A DNA stretch of 64,000 bases, taken from an uncultured Alphaproteobacteria bacterium. GTDB lineage: Bacteria; Pseudomonadota; Alphaproteobacteria; HIMB59; GCA-002718135. Each line of letters begins with the position of its first letter. Position 1 is the stretch's first letter. The position numbers and the translations under genes are program-made. The notes below the pieces were generated by a model that worked only from the letters and a program-made list of their open reading frames with translations, did not search any database and was not told the DNA's origin. Of the stretch, positions 61,846-64,000 are shown in pieces. The stretch lies in assembly GCA_902620285.1 (NCBI GenBank), contig CACNHT010000002.1, positions 20,503 to 84,502 on the forward strand. The letters are read 5' to 3'.

Positions 61846-62630
61846 TATTCAAATTCAATACTAATAAGAGGTAAAGGCGTTAATTCTGAGTCATCGACAT
61901 TATTAATTGCTGCTTTTCGGTTTTGATAGTAAGAACTTCTCACTGCAGCATAATAATCAACTGAATTATCTCTAAGAGCATTAACTTCATCAATTATTTG
62001 TGATCTTGTATCAACTGCGTTAACTGCAGTTCTCATTGGCACCAGCCAGGCTTCACCCTCACTTACTGCATATGCATTAATTGGATCTGTTAACATAGTT
62101 AATACCATTCCTGATGTATCTCTCAGATTCGAGGGTCCGAATAAAGGAAGCACTATATAAAAACCATCTCCAACACCCCAAGTTGCAAGGGTTTGACCAT
62201 AATCTTCCTCTTTTTCTTCAAGCCCAATCTTTTCAGCTACATCAAATAATCCAAATACACCTATAGTACTATTAACAATAAATCTTCCTGATGATTGTGC
62301 AGCGTTTTCACCCTGACCTTGTAATATTTGATTAACAACAACTAAAGGAGCTCTTAAATTGCTCAAAAAATTATTTATTCCACTTTGTAATGGAGAAGGT
62401 AATTTTTTGTAGCCTTTTGCAATTGGCTCTAAAACAATTCTATCAGCTACATTATTGAAGCTAAATATAGCTCTATTTAATGGTTCAAAAGGATCATATA
62501 TTTCATCCTCTATAGTGGTTGTTTCAAAATCCTCTGAGTCAGTATTTACTTGATCGGCATCACTAGCAATTACGTTAGAGGAAAATAAACTGAAAAACAA
62601 AAAAAATAGAATTATAATTTTTTTACTCAT
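61845..62630 (-). CDS. mlaA: MlaA/VacJ family lipoprotein-like outer membrane lipid asymmetry protein
   Basis: YDPFEPLNRAIFSFNNVADRIVLEPIAKGYKKLPSPLQSGINNFLSNLRAP. Confidence 0.94.
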   Translation of the reverse strand: MSKKIIILFFLFFSLFSSNVIASDADQVNTDSEDFETTTIEDEIYDPFEPLNRAIFSFNNVADRIVLEPIAKGYKKLPSPLQSGINNFLSNLRAPLVVVNQILQGQGENAAQSSGRFIVNSTIGVFGLFDVAEKIGLEEKEEDYGQTLATWGVGDGFYIVLPLFGPSNLRDTSGMVLTMLTDPINAYAVSEGEAWLVPMRTAVNAVDTRSQIIDEVNALRDNSVDYYAAVRSSYYQNRKAAINNVDDSELTPLPLISIEFE

Positions 62631-62709
62631 AGACTAATTACTAATATCTAAACTATTATTTAATATAGTTTATAAATTACATTATATATATCTCTATTAT
62701 AGCAAAAAA

Positions 62710-64000
62710 ATGACAGAAAATTCGGAAAATTATCTTGATTTATTAAATAAAGAGCAAAGAAATGCTGTACAGCAAACTGATGGCTCTTTACTTGTATTGG
62801 CTGGTGCTGGAAGTGGAAAAACAAGGGTATTAACCTTTAGAATCTTAAATATATTAATTAAAAAACTTGCCACTCCTAGGCAAATTTTGGCAGTTACTTT
62901 TACAAACAAAGCTGCTAGTGAAATGAAGTCACGAATCGGAGATGCTTTAAATTTTCCAATAGACAATATGTGGGTTGGGACATTTCACTCATTATCACTA
63001 AGAATACTAAGGCAACATTATGAGGAAGTAGGATTAAGAAAAAATTTTTTAATTATTGATGTAGATGATCAATTAAAATTAATTAAAAATATTTGTGAAG
63101 TTGAAAAAATAGATACAAAAGAAACTTCACCTAAATATTATTTATCAGCTATAGATAATTTAAAAAATAAAGGCATCAGCCCAAATGAATTGAGTGAAAA
63201 TAAATATAGGAAGAATGATAAAGAAATTCGAAAAATCTATACAATTTACCAGTCTGAACTTCTTCGATTAAATAGTGTTGATTTTGGTGATTTAATTTTA
63301 TTTTGTATTAAAATTTTTCAAAAAAATAAAAATATACTATCAAAATATCAAAATATTTTTAAATATATTCATGTAGATGAATATCAAGATATAAATCCAA
63401 TACAACAACAGTGGATACATTTTTTATATAAAGGAAATAAAAATATATGCTGTGTTGGTGATGATGATCAATCAATATACTCTTGGAGAGGTGCTGATGT
63501 TTCTAATTTATTAAATTTTGAAAAAAATTTTGAAAATGTAACAATTGTAAGACTAGAACAAAATTATAGATCAACAAGAAATATATTAAGTTGTGCATCA
63601 ACTCTTATTTCTAAAAATAAGGGAAGATATGGAAAAGAATTATGGAGTAAAAATCAGATTGGTGAAAAAATTACAATTAATGGATTTTGGGAAACAAAAG
63701 AAGAATCTGTTTTTGTAACAGACAAAATAGAAAACATAATAAAAGATAAAATAAATTTAAGCGAGATCTCAATCTTATTTAGAGTTGCCGCACATACAAG
63801 GTCGTTTGAAGAAAGATTAATAAATCTTGGACTTCCTTATAAAATAATTGGAGGATTACGATTTTATGAAAGAAAAGAAATCAAAGATATTATTGCTTAT
63901 TTAAGATTAACAAATAATTTATCAGATGACTTAGCTTTTGAAAGAATAATTAATGTACCTAAAAGAGGAATTGGAAAATCAACGGTTAGTAAAATTAGTA
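62710..64000 (+). CDS. uvrD: UvrD/PcrA-family DNA helicase, 3' truncated by window edge
   Basis: Direct translation MTENSENYLDLLNKEQRNAVQQTDGSLLVLAGAGSGKTRVLT... GDDDQSIYSWRGADVSNLL; not listed in the ORF track because it runs off the window. Confidence 0.95.
   Translation, partial: MTENSENYLDLLNKEQRNAVQQTDGSLLVLAGAGSGKTRVLTFRILNILIKKLATPRQILAVTFTNKAASEMKSRIGDALNFPIDNMWVGTFHSLSLRILRQHYEEVGLRKNFLIIDVDDQLKLIKNICEVEKIDTKETSPKYYLSAIDNLKNKGISPNELSENKYRKNDKEIRKIYTIYQSELLRLNSVDFGDLILFCIKIFQKNKNILSKYQNIFKYIHVDEYQDINPIQQQWIHFLYKGNKNICCVGDDDQSIYSWRGADVSNLLNFEKNFENVTIVRLEQNYRSTRNILSCASTLISKNKGRYGKELWSKNQIGEKITINGFWETKEESVFVTDKIENIIKDKINLSEISILFRVAAHTRSFEERLINLGLPYKIIGGLRFYERKEIKDIIAYLRLTNNLSDDLAFERIINVPKRGIGKSTVSKIS

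Noticed and set aside
1-64000. CRISPR arrays, IS elements, integrases, prophage genes, rRNA operon
   Set aside because: No regularly spaced repeats, transposase/integrase motifs, phage structural genes or rRNA-like sequence noticed anywhere in the window.

Overview
The window is an AT-rich, gene-dense, streamlined bacterial chromosome segment. From gene content and order it is probably a marine alphaproteobacterium of the SAR11/HIMB59/AEGEAN-169 kind; that taxonomic guess is inference.

Positions 1-33.5 kb are mostly housekeeping: accA, secA, argJ, ubiG, lysC, ispG, hisS, prfA, prmC, a tRNA-Val, ispA, GMP reductase, ggt, rpmJ (absent from the ORF track), trxB, greA, carAB, dnaG and rpoD.

Positions 33.5-61.2 kb form an accessory carbohydrate-uptake and catabolism region. 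It holds three ABC import systems. One is peptide-family (SBP_bac_5). One is CUT1-like with a single-chain fused permease and no ATPase of its own. One is a complete CUT1 system behind a LacI regulator with a perfect 16-bp palindrome. It also encodes two GH4 glycosidases carrying different active-site motifs (CHSV and CHGV), a flavin-dependent 'tryptophan halogenase'-type enzyme, two PhyH-type dioxygenases (one with an atypical HSG/HHE motif), a PanB-like protein lacking recognisable metal-ligand motifs, class II aldolase, two Gfo/Idh/MocA oxidoreductases, an aldo/keto reductase and an AP_endonuc_2-type TIM barrel. My main hypothesis is that this is a redox-assisted (3-keto-intermediate) glycoside dismantling region, because no classical hydrolytic glycosidase is visible in it.

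The right end contains mlaC, mlaA and a truncated UvrD/PcrA helicase. I saw no CRISPR array, transposase, prophage or rRNA. All family assignments come from reading motifs in the supplied translations; no database search was run.
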